A DNA stretch of 55,163 nt from an uncultured Oscillospiraceae bacterium (GTDB lineage: Bacteria; Bacillota; Clostridia; Oscillospirales; Oscillospiraceae). Positions 1-9,270 of the stretch are shown one piece after another. The notes under the pieces are model-generated. The model was not told the DNA's origin, ran no database searches, and worked only from the letters and a program-made list of their open reading frames with translations. Positions within the stretch are counted from its first letter, which is position 1; every line of letters starts with the position of its first letter. A program made the position numbers and the translations under genes. The stretch lies in NCBI GenBank assembly GCA_934636655.1, contig CAKUAS010000014.1:1-55163 (forward strand), read 5' to 3'.

Positions 1-17
1 TCTAATCTTTAAAACTG

Positions 18-54
18 TACCGGCGCATGCCCCACATCATGCGCCGGTATTTTT
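18..54 (+). terminator. Intrinsic terminator of a gene left of the window
   Basis: A perfect 12-bp inverted repeat (18-29 pairing with 38-49, 8-nt loop) is followed by ATTTTTA on the plus strand. The T-tract orientation suits a plus-strand gene that ends before the window begins. That gene is not visible. Confidence 0.8.
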
Positions 55-60
55 ATGCGT

Positions 61-97
61 AAAAACAGAGGCAAGCAAACGCTTGCCTCTGTATTTT
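61..97 (-). terminator. Terminator of yebC (bidirectional)
   Basis: A 12-bp perfect stem (65-76 with 81-92) with loop AAAC is flanked by an A-run on the left and a T-run on the right, so it can stop transcripts from both sides. It lies 33 bp past the yebC stop codon. Confidence 0.8.
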
Positions 98-129
98 TAG
101 CTTGTCAGAGAGTATTGCCCTTATTTTGC

Positions 130-864
130 TTACTCTTCCCAGTTGTGCCAGACGTTCTGGACGTCGTCGTTATCCTCGAACATGTCGAGCATCTTCTGCA
201 TGTTCTTAATATCGTCCTCGTTTGTGAGCTTTATGTAGCCGTTCTGGGGCAGCATTTCCACCTGTGCCGACAGAAGCTTGTAGCCCGCGGCGGTGATCTT
301 ATCTGCAACGGGAGCAACATCGTCGGGAGCGGTGTAGACAATAAAGGTCTCGCCGTCGGGCTCGAAATCGTCCGCGCCGCAATCAAGGACCTCCATCATT
401 ACCTCGTCCTCGTCGAGCTCTTCGTCCTCGTTATCGATAACAATGACGCCCTTTTTGTCGAACGACCATGAAACGCAATTGGCAGCGCCAAGGTTTCCGC
501 CGTACTTATCGAAGTAATGGCGGATCTCACCGGCGGTGCGGTTGCGGTTATCGGTCATGGTCTCGACTATGACCGCGACACCGGAGGGGCCGTAGCCTTC
601 GTAAACGATCTTCTCGTAGTTATCGGTGTTGCCTGCGCCCAGCGCCTTATCGATAGTGCGCTTGATGTTATCATTAGGCATATTTGCGGCCTTTGCCTTG
701 GTGATGACCGCTGCAAGGCGCGAGTTGTTATTCGGGTCGCCGCTGCCGCCTTCCTTGACGGCGACGATCATTTCACGGGCGATCTTCGTGAACGCCTGAG
801 CGCGCTTTGCGTCAGCCGCGCCCTTAGTTTTCTGTATATTATGCCATTTGGAATGTCCGGACAT
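130..864 (-). CDS. yebC: YebC/PmpR family translation or transcription factor
   Basis: This 244-aa protein has the family's N-terminal signature (starts MSGHSKWHNIQ, then RAQAFTKIAREM) and the usual full length of about 240 aa. Related proteins have been described as DNA-binding regulators (PmpR) and, more recently, as factors that help ribosomes through difficult sequences (the TACO1/YebC group). The sequence alone does not say which role applies here. The acidic stretch near residues 145-160 (DNEDEELDEDE) is on the surface-exposed side in family structures. The gene is monocistronic: a consensus promoter lies 46 bp upstream and a terminator follows. The start has a GAGGAG ribosome binding site. 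Family assignment is secure; molecular role is inferred. Confidence 0.95.
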   Translation of the reverse strand: MSGHSKWHNIQKTKGAADAKRAQAFTKIAREMIVAVKEGGSGDPNNNSRLAAVITKAKAANMPNDNIKRTIDKALGAGNTDNYEKIVYEGYGPSGVAVIVETMTDNRNRTAGEIRHYFDKYGGNLGAANCVSWSFDKKGVIVIDNEDEELDEDEVMMEVLDCGADDFEPDGETFIVYTAPDDVAPVADKITAAGYKLLSAQVEMLPQNGYIKLTNEDDIKNMQKMLDMFEDNDDVQNVWHNWEE

Positions 865-909
865 ATAAAACAGCTCCTCTAATAGTATTATTGCGAATTA
901 ACGGCAATT

Positions 910-938
910 ATTTTACCACAAACTCGCATTCATTACAA
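910..938 (-). promoter_or_regulatory. yebC promoter
   Basis: On the minus strand, -35 TTGTAA (933-938) and -10 TAAAAT (910-915) are separated by exactly 17 nt. The start codon is 46 bp downstream of the -10. Confidence 0.65.
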
Positions 939-950
939 GGGTAAATTAAA

Positions 951-2180
951 TCACCGTATTTTGCGGCACTCAAGATAGTAGCGTTTATCGTTGCCGTGGC
1001 CGATTGAAAAGCTCTTTTTCGGGAACGGGCCGCTTTTTATGACCGAACCGAACAGCTCCGACTTTTCCATGCGCGGCAGAAGTATGCCTGCACACCCGAA
1101 GCGCTGTGCCATTTCAACGCACTCGCAGTCACCGTGGATATAGTCAATATAGCCGCCGTGACGCTCGGCGTAGGCCTTGCAGAAATCCTCGCATTTTCCG
1201 ATAAGCTCGCCTATCGTGAGATCGGATATATTAAGGCGTTCGATGCCCTCGCCTGTCACAAGATCGATGCTCTTACCCTCGCCAGCGATATCGGCGAAAA
1301 ATGCCTTTGCTTCGGCGAAAAAATCAGCAGATTCGGTGTCAAAGATGACCTTGTGTATGGGTTCAAAGGTTATGGCCGCATCGTGAATATTAACAAGCTC
1401 GGCAAGCGCGTAGCGTGCCGGCGCCGTATCGCGTTCGGCCTCCGGAAGCGTCTTTTTTAGCTCCTCCCAGTGGCGTTTTGCAGCGGCAAGACTGTGATTT
1501 CCGTCGCCCATTGCAAAGACTATGGCGTTGTCGGCCGTACCGTATTTGCGGCGCAGAATATCCTCCTCGCCAAGCTTTTCGGCAGCTTTAGCAAGCTTAT
1601 CGTTATCTGCAACGAGCCAGCCCGCGATACTTCCGCCGTCCTGCATAAGCTCAAAATCATAGACCTTCTCCCCTTTTATTACCGATGAAAAAACGATATC
1701 GTCGGGATCGTCCATGAATATCATGATATGCGGCATCTCGAGCGGTGCATTGCGGCGGATCTTCACGCGCGGCGGCAGCCTGTCCTCCACGGTGTGCTCG
1801 GTCGCTCGGATTGGGCTGTGAGTTCCCTCGGTCCAATCGTAGGCTTCGAGATCAAACACGCCCATTATACCGCGGCGCACGGCTCCATTTTTAAGCGTGC
1901 GCTCAAGGTAAATATAGCTGTCGGGATAGGTCTTGAAAACAGCTCCGTCGAGATAGTACTGCATTGTGGCGTTTATTTTTACACTCTCAGTCTCAGGATC
2001 CTTCAAGCCGAGCTCGGCTTCCGGCAGCATCATATTCAGCGTCGACGGTGCGTCGCCGACTATGGCTCTTACCTGCTGCCAATACTCGGGCTCGGACGTA
2101 AACTGGTCGCAGGCAACAACGCTCCAACGGTGCATATCACCGGTGGGCAGAAGTATATCTGCCGGTTTGAATATCTGCAT
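951..2180 (-). CDS. DUF1015 family protein (ParB/SerK-like fold)
   Basis: A 409-aa protein beginning MQIFKPADILLP. Upstream in-frame codons exist to 2210, but this ATG overlaps the stop of the preceding NUDIX gene as TAATG, so it is preferred. The protein matches the DUF1015 family throughout. The motif GDGNHSLAAAKRHW near residue 225 resembles the DGxHR box of ParB-fold nucleotide-binding proteins. Family knowledge links DUF1015 with SerK-type free-serine kinases, and many clostridial copies sit beside serine-biosynthesis genes. This one is instead third in an operon after glycerol kinase and a NUDIX hydrolase. A small-molecule kinase or nucleotide-dependent activity is plausible but unproven. 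The family call is firm, the function is not. Confidence 0.8.
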   Translation of the reverse strand: MQIFKPADILLPTGDMHRWSVVACDQFTSEPEYWQQVRAIVGDAPSTLNMMLPEAELGLKDPETESVKINATMQYYLDGAVFKTYPDSYIYLERTLKNGAVRRGIMGVFDLEAYDWTEGTHSPIRATEHTVEDRLPPRVKIRRNAPLEMPHIMIFMDDPDDIVFSSVIKGEKVYDFELMQDGGSIAGWLVADNDKLAKAAEKLGEEDILRRKYGTADNAIVFAMGDGNHSLAAAKRHWEELKKTLPEAERDTAPARYALAELVNIHDAAITFEPIHKVIFDTESADFFAEAKAFFADIAGEGKSIDLVTGEGIERLNISDLTIGELIGKCEDFCKAYAERHGGYIDYIHGDCECVEMAQRFGCAGILLPRMEKSELFGSVIKSGPFPKKSFSIGHGNDKRYYLECRKIR

Positions 2181-2749
2181 TACAGCACCTCCAGAGCTAT
2201 TTGCGTCCAAGTTTCCATGCTGTCGAAATTATCTTGCAGCTCCTGCCTTGTCATCCACAGGCCTTCGAGCTTTTCTGTCTCTTTTACAGAAACATCACCC
2301 TCCACATGCATGGTGAAGCATGCACCGAGGTGTACGCTTCCAACGGCGTTGGAATCATCGTTTATAAAGCCGCATGGCGTCAACTCGCCATGGTTTGCGA
2401 CCTCGACTTCCTCGTGTATCTCGCGCCAGAGTCCACGCATGAGCAGGTCACCCTGCTCGTCGACGGGATTTATGTGCCCGCCGATGCCGATGGATATCTT
2501 TCCGTGCAGGCGAGCCTCGCCGCCCTTATTGAGCCTGCGGGTCACAAAAACCTCATCACCGCGGCGCAGGATCACATAGGGTATGATCTGCTTAAAGTCC
2601 GGACGCTCCTCGGCCTCGGGACGCGGCATGAACTCATGCTCCCTTTTGATGATATCAAAAAGCTCATCCGTGCATTCGGTTATAAGGCCGTTGCGGCCGG
2701 AGATATACTGCTCTATTTTTTTGCGCTGTACAACTAATACCTGTTCCAT
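2180..2749 (-). CDS. NUDIX-superfamily hydrolase
   Basis: A 189-aa protein. The NUDIX-like box lies near residues 85-115 (G-G-H-I-N-P, then REIHEEVEV), matching the GX5EX7REUXEEXGU plan with a slightly altered first half. It probably hydrolyses a nucleoside diphosphate linked to another group; the substrate cannot be read from the sequence. The start MEQVLVV is chosen because its ATG overlaps the glpK stop as TAATG and is preceded by GGGAAG inside the glpK end; an in-frame Met four codons earlier is less likely. The gene also overlaps the following DUF1015 gene by TAATG, so the three are translationally coupled. Confidence 0.75.
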   Translation of the reverse strand: MEQVLVVQRKKIEQYISGRNGLITECTDELFDIIKREHEFMPRPEAEERPDFKQIIPYVILRRGDEVFVTRRLNKGGEARLHGKISIGIGGHINPVDEQGDLLMRGLWREIHEEVEVANHGELTPCGFINDDSNAVGSVHLGACFTMHVEGDVSVKETEKLEGLWMTRQELQDNFDSMETWTQIALEVL

Positions 2750-4251
2750 TATTCTTCCCACTTTGCTGCTCTTTCAACTGCACGCAGCCACTTCTTGTGC
2801 AGTGCTGCGGCTTCGCTTTCATCCATCTGCGGCGTGAAAACACGGTCGGACACACGGATATCGGCAATGTCTTTTATATCATTCCACACACCGACCGCCA
2901 GCCCTGCGAGGAACGCAGCACCGAAGGCCGTTGTCTCGACCATTTTGGGACGGTCGATCGGCTTGCGGAGAATATCCGACTGGAACTGCATCATAAAATT
3001 ATTGACCGATGCGCCGCCGTCAACGCGCAGAACGGAAAGCGGTTCGCCTGCGTCCAACTCCATCGCGTCGAGCAGATCCTTGACCTGATATGCTATACCC
3101 TCGAGCGCGGCACGGGCGATATGCGCCTTAGTCGAACCGCGGGTAAGACCGACGATAGCGCCGCGGGCGTACATATCCCAGCGCGGTGCACCGAGACCCG
3201 TAAATGCTGAAACAAGATACACCCCGCCGTTATCCGGAACTGAAGTTGCAAGAGCCTCGCACTCCGAGCTTGTATTGAGAAGGCCGACCTCGTCGCGCAG
3301 CCACTGGATCGAGCTGCCGGCATTAAAGACGCTGCCCTCAAGGGCGTAGGTAGTTTTACCGCCTATGGACCACGCAACGCTCGTCACAAGTCCGCTTGCA
3401 CTGCGAACGGACTGATCTCCCGTATTCAGGAGCGTGAAGCAGCCTGTTCCGTATGTATTCTTTGCCTGACCCTTTTCTATGCAGCCCTGACCGATGAGCG
3501 CCGCGGCCTGATCGCCTGCCGAACCGCATACAGGTACGCCCGCGAGCATTTCAAGGCCCGTTATTCCGGGCGCTACCTTACCGTAGATCATAGACGACGG
3601 CACAGGCGTCGGGAGCATTGACATAGGTATGCCGAGCTTATCGCACAATGTTTTATCCCACTCGAGCTTGTTTATATCAAACAGCATCGTGCGCGAGCAG
3701 TTCGAATAATCGGACACATGTGCCTTGCCTCCTGTGAGATTCCATATGAGCCAGGAATCCACATTGCCGAACAGCAGCTCGCCGCGCTCGGCCTTTTCGC
3801 GCGCACCCTCGACATTGTCAAGTATCCATTTGATCTTAGTGCCGGAGAAATACGCGTCGATAAGAAGTCCGGTCTTATCGCGGACATAGTCTCCGAGCCC
3901 TTCGGCAGCCAGCTTATCACAGATGGGAGCAGTTCTTCTGCACTGCCAGACGATCGCGTTATACACGGGCTTGCCGGTGGCCTTATCCCAGACGATGGTC
4001 GTCTCTCGTTGGTTCGTTATGCCTATGCCGGCTATATCCGTGGGAGAAAGTTCGCTCTTTTCAAAAGCCTCGGCGAGGGCACGAAACTGGGTCTCCAATA
4101 TGACCATGGGATCGTGCTCGACCCAGCCGGGCTTCGGGTATATCTGCGGGAAGGGATACTGCGCTATCGTAACGGGCACACCCTTTGCATCAAAAACTAT
4201 GGCTCTCGAGCTCGTCGTTCCCTGATCAAGCGCGACAACATAACCGTTCAT
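2749..4251 (-). CDS. glpK: Glycerol kinase
   Basis: A 500-aa cytoplasmic enzyme that phosphorylates glycerol with ATP to sn-glycerol 3-phosphate. The N-terminus has the FGGY-kinase phosphate motif ALDQGTTSSRAIVFD, followed by GITNQRETT and WQCRRT. The C-terminal half carries LRVDGGASVNNFMMQ (adenosine motif). Length equals that of bacterial GlpK. The start has a strong site (GGAGG, 7-nt spacer). No glpF, glpD or glycerol-3-phosphate transporter lies next to it. Instead it heads a chain with a NUDIX hydrolase and a DUF1015 protein. Identity is near certain. Confidence 0.97.
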   Translation of the reverse strand: MNGYVVALDQGTTSSRAIVFDAKGVPVTIAQYPFPQIYPKPGWVEHDPMVILETQFRALAEAFEKSELSPTDIAGIGITNQRETTIVWDKATGKPVYNAIVWQCRRTAPICDKLAAEGLGDYVRDKTGLLIDAYFSGTKIKWILDNVEGAREKAERGELLFGNVDSWLIWNLTGGKAHVSDYSNCSRTMLFDINKLEWDKTLCDKLGIPMSMLPTPVPSSMIYGKVAPGITGLEMLAGVPVCGSAGDQAAALIGQGCIEKGQAKNTYGTGCFTLLNTGDQSVRSASGLVTSVAWSIGGKTTYALEGSVFNAGSSIQWLRDEVGLLNTSSECEALATSVPDNGGVYLVSAFTGLGAPRWDMYARGAIVGLTRGSTKAHIARAALEGIAYQVKDLLDAMELDAGEPLSVLRVDGGASVNNFMMQFQSDILRKPIDRPKMVETTAFGAAFLAGLAVGVWNDIKDIADIRVSDRVFTPQMDESEAAALHKKWLRAVERAAKWEE

Positions 4252-4284
4252 TTGCTTACCTCCATACTGATTCTGCTAATTTCA

Positions 4285-4312
4285 TTGCATTTTTCCGTAA
4301 TTATGCTATAAT
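4285..4312 (+). promoter_or_regulatory. Promoter of the alpha/beta hydrolase gene
   Basis: -35 TTGCAT (4285-4290) and -10 TATAAT (4307-4312) are 16 nt apart, followed by GGAGGAG (4331-4337) and the ATG at 4343. Confidence 0.65.
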
Positions 4313-4342
4313 ATATAATAACATACACGGAGGAGATTTTCC

Positions 4343-5272
4343 ATGCCTACTTTTAATGATTTTTATTTTAATTCAAGCACCGGCAAAAACCGAATCCATG
4401 TCCGCCGCTGTGTTCCGGACGGGGACGTAAGAGGCGTCGTTCAGATAATCCACGGCATTGCCGAGCACATCAACAGATATGACGATTTCATGGCGTTCCT
4501 CGCATCCAACGGTTTTGTCGTCGTCGGAACGGATCACCTCGGCCACGGGCAGAGCATAGAAAGTCCCGAGCAGAAGGGCTTCTTTGCCGAGAAAAACGGC
4601 TGGGACTACATCATAAAAGACGAGGAAATACTCCGCCTTGCGATGAAGCAGACCTATCCCGGAGTTCCGTTTATCCTGTTCGGCCACAGCATGGGCAGCT
4701 TCATGGCGCGCACTCATCTTATCCGCTACCCCGGCGCATTCGACGCTGCCATCATAAGCGGCACCGGCAATCAGGGCGCTGCGCTCGTTAACGGCGGTCT
4801 TTTCATGGGCAACCTCGTGACCTCGCTCAAGGGGCCGCATCACTACAGCAAGTTCCTCAACAACCTCGCGTTCGGAAGCTATAACAAGATATACGATAAC
4901 CCCCGCACGGAGTATGACTGGCTCACAAGAAACACCGAGGCTGTCGATAAATACATCGCTGATCCTCTCTGCGGCTTTATCCCCTCCTGCAGCCTGTTCA
5001 GAGATATGATGACCGGCGTTAAGTTCATAACAAATGTCGATAACCTCAAGTCTATGAAAAAGGATATGCCCGTTTACTTCATGTCCGGCGATAAGGACCC
5101 CGTCGGTGAGTGCGGCAAGGGCGTCAAGCTTGCGTATGAGAATTTCAAAAAGGCCGGCATGAAGGACGTCACCATCAAGCTCTACAAGGATGGCCGCCAC
5201 GAGATGCTCAACGAGATAAACAACAAGGAAGTCTACGCCGACATTCTTAATTGGATAAACAGCAAGATCTGA
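4343..5272 (+). CDS. Alpha/beta hydrolase, monoacylglycerol lipase or lysophospholipase type
   Basis: A 309-aa soluble protein with no signal peptide. The nucleophile elbow GHSMGS sits near residue 113, the likely acid is in SGDKDPVG near 250, and the catalytic His is in GRHEMLNE near 285. These form the Ser-Asp-His triad of the Hydrolase_4 (serine aminopeptidase S33 / monoglyceride lipase) group. The oxyanion segment HGIAEHINRYD is typical of PldB/MGLL-like enzymes. A role in turnover of monoacylglycerols or lysolipids is inferred. It is transcribed alone, divergent from glpK, so a shared glycerolipid theme is possible but unproven. Confidence 0.85.
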   Translation: MPTFNDFYFNSSTGKNRIHVRRCVPDGDVRGVVQIIHGIAEHINRYDDFMAFLASNGFVVVGTDHLGHGQSIESPEQKGFFAEKNGWDYIIKDEEILRLAMKQTYPGVPFILFGHSMGSFMARTHLIRYPGAFDAAIISGTGNQGAALVNGGLFMGNLVTSLKGPHHYSKFLNNLAFGSYNKIYDNPRTEYDWLTRNTEAVDKYIADPLCGFIPSCSLFRDMMTGVKFITNVDNLKSMKKDMPVYFMSGDKDPVGECGKGVKLAYENFKKAGMKDVTIKLYKDGRHEMLNEINNKEVYADILNWINSKI

Positions 5273-5284
5273 TATTCAGACGCA

Positions 5285-5316
5285 AAAAACACCGCTCGAC
5301 CGAGCGGTGTTTTTTA
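5285..5316. terminator. Bidirectional terminator between hydrolase and mreB
   Basis: Stem ACACCGCTC / GAGCGGTGT (5289-5297 with 5302-5310), loop GACC, flanked by an A-run on the left and a T-run on the right. It serves the two convergent genes. Confidence 0.85.
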
Positions 5317-5318
5317 TA

Positions 5319-6353
5319 TCAGTTTCTCATTTCACGGTTGCGCAGGAAGTTCATCATACCGTCCTGCATCGTGTCGAGCTTTGTGAGAAGCTTGCCGGCG
5401 CCATGGGCCGCGCACGCGAGCGGATCATCGACGATCATGGTTCTTATATGCGTGCTGTCCTCTATCATACGGTCAATGCCGTAGAGCATGCTACCGCCGC
5501 CGGAGAGGATCATGCCGTTTACACCGAGATCACCGATGAGCTCGGGCGGAGTGCGCTCGAGCACAGCATGGACATTCTCGAGAATGAGACGTGCAGGCTC
5601 ACGCAGAACATCAATGAGCTCTTCGGCCGTCACGCTCACAGTCTTGGGCAGTCCCTTTATGAGGTCACGGCCCTTGACCTCCATGCTCTCGGGCACGTCC
5701 GAGCGCGGATACACACCGCCGATGTTTATCTTCACCTCTTCGGCGGTCATTGCGCCGATGAGCATATTGTGCTTTTTCTTGATATATCGGATGATAGCCT
5801 CGTCAAAGGTACTGCCGGCGGTTTTAATAGACTCGCACTCGGCCACACCACCCATGGATACGACGGCGATCTCGGTCGTTCCTCCGCCGATGTCGACGAC
5901 CATGTGTCCGTCGGGTTTTTTGATGTCTACGCCCGCGCCGATCGCCGTTGCAACGGCAGTCTCGACCAGATACACTCTGCGTGCTCCGGCCTCGATGGCA
6001 GCATCGATGACAGCGCGCTCTTCAACTCCGGTTATGCTGCTGGGCACACACATGAGTATCCTCGGCTTAAAAAGACTGAATGAGGTTATTCTGCTGACAA
6101 GCTCGCGCAGCATGAGCGCGGACATGTCGTAATCGGAGATGACACCGGCCCGTATCGGATGAATGGCGACAACGTTTGCCGGAGTGCGGCCAAGTGTTTT
6201 CTTCGCCTCCTCGCCTATTTTGAGCATCTTGTCCTTGACCTTATCGACCGCGACGACCGTGGGTTCGCGCAGAACAAGCCCCTTACCCTGAGAGAAAACA
6301 AGGGTGTTTGATGTTCCCATATCAACTGCTATATCTCTTTCGTATATGACCAT
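5319..6353 (-). CDS. mreB: Rod shape-determining protein MreB/Mbl
   Basis: A 344-aa actin-fold ATPase that polymerises under the membrane and guides side-wall peptidoglycan synthesis. Visible motifs are phosphate-1 DIAVDMGTSNTLVF, phosphate-2 MVVDIGGGTTEIAVVS and the adenosine motif MILSGGGSMLYGID. The start has GGAG six bases upstream. The gene is not followed by mreC/mreD; it lies last in a run recD2-comF-mreB, 66 bp after comF with no terminator seen between them. That makes it more like a second MreB/Mbl/MreBH copy than the main mreBCD locus, but which paralogue cannot be told here. Confidence 0.93.
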   Translation of the reverse strand: MVIYERDIAVDMGTSNTLVFSQGKGLVLREPTVVAVDKVKDKMLKIGEEAKKTLGRTPANVVAIHPIRAGVISDYDMSALMLRELVSRITSFSLFKPRILMCVPSSITGVEERAVIDAAIEAGARRVYLVETAVATAIGAGVDIKKPDGHMVVDIGGGTTEIAVVSMGGVAECESIKTAGSTFDEAIIRYIKKKHNMLIGAMTAEEVKINIGGVYPRSDVPESMEVKGRDLIKGLPKTVSVTAEELIDVLREPARLILENVHAVLERTPPELIGDLGVNGMILSGGGSMLYGIDRMIEDSTHIRTMIVDDPLACAAHGAGKLLTKLDTMQDGMMNFLRNREMRN

Positions 6354-6419
6354 ACAATGCTCCGATCTGCCGCGGAGATACTTCCCGGCGATATTTTTCT
6401 ATAATTCTATCCAATTATG

Positions 6420-7073
6420 CTAATCTTCATGCCGTGCAAGAGACGCACCGTAAACGGTTTTTGCTCCGGTCCTGCGCAGAACTCGCGCCGCCTCACTCAT
6501 GGTAGATCCCGTAGTTACAACGTCGTCCACAAGCAATATACACAGGCCCGAAACATCAGTGTCTTCGCACAGGGAATACACCCCTGCAACATTCTCTCGG
6601 CGCTGCTTTGCATCCCGTGTTGACGACTGAGCACGGTTATCTTTTATCTTCCTCAGAAGCTGTCTGCACGGCAGGCCGGTGTTTTTCGCAATTTCCCCGG
6701 CAATGAGCTGCGCCTGATCATAGCCTCTGTGCCGCAGTCGCTTTTTACTGAGCGGTATCCATGATATCACATCAACACTGCCGCAATCAAGATTATTTTC
6801 GACACAGTCCGACACCATGCGCCCGTAACGCTTGCTGTAGGCCGCACATCCGCCGAATTTATACCTGTGTATCGACGAGCGGACATTATCCTTGTAATAC
6901 AGCGGTGAAACGCACTTATCGACAAAGGGAAAGCGCTGAACAATACTGTCTCCCTTCGTGTACGGCAGCTTTTCCTCGCACTCGCGGCAGATATCCATAT
7001 CCTTGAGCACACTGCCGCAGAAAACACATTTCCACGGATACAGCAGGTGCGAGATAAGATCAAGAATTTTCAT
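6420..7073 (-). CDS. comF: ComF family phosphoribosyltransferase-like protein
   Basis: About 217 aa. The N-terminus has two CxxC pairs (CVFC and CREC, residues 17-36) forming the zinc-binding double-zinc-ribbon. The C-terminus has a PRPP-type loop ILLVDDVVTTGSTMSEA. In naturally competent bacteria ComF helps single-stranded DNA uptake and works with DprA/PriA; its role in non-competent clostridia is unknown. Two starts are possible: ATG at 7073 (AAGG seven bases upstream, preferred) or TTG at 7079. Either overlaps the recD2 end, so the two are co-translated. No other competence gene is nearby. Confidence 0.88.
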   Translation of the reverse strand: MKILDLISHLLYPWKCVFCGSVLKDMDICRECEEKLPYTKGDSIVQRFPFVDKCVSPLYYKDNVRSSIHRYKFGGCAAYSKRYGRMVSDCVENNLDCGSVDVISWIPLSKKRLRHRGYDQAQLIAGEIAKNTGLPCRQLLRKIKDNRAQSSTRDAKQRRENVAGVYSLCEDTDVSGLCILLVDDVVTTGSTMSEAARVLRRTGAKTVYGASLARHED

Positions 7074-9270
7074 CGGCAAGCCTTATCCTCAATGCGCTGT
7101 ATCGGCGCGACTGTTTGTGGTTATCTATCATACGATGGGCAACATTATCGTCGCCTACCATTATGAGAAGCTCCTTTGCGCGCGTCACGGCCGTGTACAG
7201 CACGCCGCGTGTCAGAAGCATCTGGGCTACTGGATTGAGCGAAAGTATGACCGCACGATACTCGCTGCCCTGTGATTTGTGGACCGTAAGCGCCCACGCG
7301 TGCTCAAGCTCATTGAGCATCTCAAAGCCGTAGAGGGCTATCTTATCGTCATAGTCGACCTTCAGATACTCCGAGGCCGTGTCGATCTCGACTATCGTTC
7401 CGATATCGCCGTTATAAACGCCCATGCCGCTTTTTCCGAGCTTGTCCTTCCAGACGATATCGTAATTGTTTTTTATCTGAATGACCCTGTCGCCAACGCG
7501 GAAAACAGTTTCACCGAATAGCTTTTCCTTTTTGCTCTCATCGGGCGGATTGAGCGCCGCCTGAAGACACTTATTGAGGTTTGCCGTTCCTGTCTCGCCC
7601 TTTCGGCTTGGTGAAAGGACCTGTATCTGATTGGAGGGTATCTTCATATTCTCCGGCAGACGTTTTTTGCACAGCTCGACTATAGTCTCGACGCACGAGC
7701 CGCCCTGCATTCTGCGCAGGCGGAAGAAATCGCCGCTATTTTCGTTAAAATCGGGATGCTCTCCCCTGTTTATCATGTGCGCGTTGCGCACGATGCGGCT
7801 GTCTGCCTTTTGGCGGAATATCTCCGTAAGCCGCACTGTCGGCACAACGCCGCTTCGGATGATATCCGAAAACACGTTGCCCGGCCCGACCGACGGGAGC
7901 TGATCCGCGTCGCCCACGAGTAGGATGCGGCAATCGGACTTCAAGGCCTTGAGTATGGCATGCATAAGCGTTATGTCAACCATCGAACACTCATCTATTA
8001 TCAGCGCATCGCAGGCGAGCTTATCCTCTTCGTCCTTGCCGAATACGACCGTCTCGCCATCCTCGGACATTTTTGCGCCGAGCATACGGTGAATGGTCGA
8101 CGCCTCCATTCCGCACAGTTCGCCCATGCGCTTGGCAGCGCGGCCGGTCGGAGCGGCAAGGTATGTTTCGAGCTCAAGCTCATCGTACAATGCGAGCACA
8201 GCCTTGAGTATCGTTGTTTTTCCGGTGCCCGGACCTCCGGTTATGACGAGCATGCGGTTTTGTGCCGCAAGCGCTATCGCCTCGCGCTGCATTGGAGCAT
8301 ATTCAATATCATTTGCGCTTTCGAGACGCGAGATCAAATTTGTTATGTCAACCTTTCTCTCGTCTTTTACCCTGCACATGGCTTTAATTCTGTTTGCCGT
8401 GTAAGTTTCAGCCTCATAAAGCGGAGCGAGGTAACAGGCATCAAGTCCCGCAACTGTGCAGCAGACGATCTCACCCGTTTCTGCGAGCTTATCGACCGCG
8501 TCCTCTGCAAGGTCGGGTGAAACGCCGATGAGCTGAGAGGTCGCAGCGGTGAGTTTCACGCGCGGAATGAAGCAGTGCCCATTGCCTGAATTATGAACAA
8601 GCTCGAACACCACAGCGGCACAAACACGGTTCAGACTGTCGCCGTCAAGGCCGAGCGCCAGAGCAAGGGAGTCTGCCTCGGCAAAGCTTGCGCCGATGTG
8701 CGATGAAGAAAGTATGTACGGATTTTCGTGCACGACCTCGATAGCGGAGTTGCCGTAAAATTTGAACATGCGCAGTGCAAAAATCGGCTGGATCCCATAT
8801 GAACACAGAAACTCGGTTAATCGGCGCACTCCGGCCTGCTTTTTGAAGCCGGCGCTTATGTCCTTTGCCTTGGAGCTGCTTATGCCTTTGATCTCGGCAA
8901 GCTTTTCCGGCTGCATTTCGAGAACATCCAGTGCCTTGTCGCCAAAGCGGTCTACTATCATCGCTGCCGTTGCCGGACCTATACCGCGCACCGTGCCTCC
9001 GGCAAGATATTCGTAGATCGCCTCAGCCGATGTCGGCAGCATGCGGCTGCACTGCTCGATCTTGAACTGTCTGCCGTGCTGGGCGCGAGTCATCCACGAG
9101 CCCTCGGCCGAGATCATCTCGCCCGGAGCGACATACGGCAGACAGCCGACGGCGGTCGTATTCTCGCCGTTATCGAGCTCGAGCTTCACAACGCCGTAGC
9201 CGTTTTCGTCGTTTCTGAATATGACGGCCGAGACTGTTCCGTTAATTTCGCTTAATTCCTGCATCGTCAA
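7060..9270 (-). CDS. recD2: RecD2 family 5'-3' DNA helicase
   Basis: A 736-aa superfamily 1B helicase. It has the RecD2-type N-terminal OB and helix-hairpin-helix region (GIGPATAAMIVDRFGD near residue 96; GISSSKAKDI near 128) absent from RecBCD RecD. Walker A is VITGGPGTGKTTILKA near residue 344, Walker B LIIDECSMVD near 423, and the C-terminal motif VI region reads ALTVHKSQGSEY. It acts in DNA repair and replication-fork maintenance. The start is probably TTG at 9270 (GAGG six bases upstream); an ATG two codons later has poor spacing. The 5' end overlaps the preceding small membrane-protein gene by 29 bp. Confidence 0.95.
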   Translation of the reverse strand: MTMQELSEINGTVSAVIFRNDENGYGVVKLELDNGENTTAVGCLPYVAPGEMISAEGSWMTRAQHGRQFKIEQCSRMLPTSAEAIYEYLAGGTVRGIGPATAAMIVDRFGDKALDVLEMQPEKLAEIKGISSSKAKDISAGFKKQAGVRRLTEFLCSYGIQPIFALRMFKFYGNSAIEVVHENPYILSSSHIGASFAEADSLALALGLDGDSLNRVCAAVVFELVHNSGNGHCFIPRVKLTAATSQLIGVSPDLAEDAVDKLAETGEIVCCTVAGLDACYLAPLYEAETYTANRIKAMCRVKDERKVDITNLISRLESANDIEYAPMQREAIALAAQNRMLVITGGPGTGKTTILKAVLALYDELELETYLAAPTGRAAKRMGELCGMEASTIHRMLGAKMSEDGETVVFGKDEEDKLACDALIIDECSMVDITLMHAILKALKSDCRILLVGDADQLPSVGPGNVFSDIIRSGVVPTVRLTEIFRQKADSRIVRNAHMINRGEHPDFNENSGDFFRLRRMQGGSCVETIVELCKKRLPENMKIPSNQIQVLSPSRKGETGTANLNKCLQAALNPPDESKKEKLFGETVFRVGDRVIQIKNNYDIVWKDKLGKSGMGVYNGDIGTIVEIDTASEYLKVDYDDKIALYGFEMLNELEHAWALTVHKSQGSEYRAVILSLNPVAQMLLTRGVLYTAVTRAKELLIMVGDDNVAHRMIDNHKQSRRYSALRIRLADENS

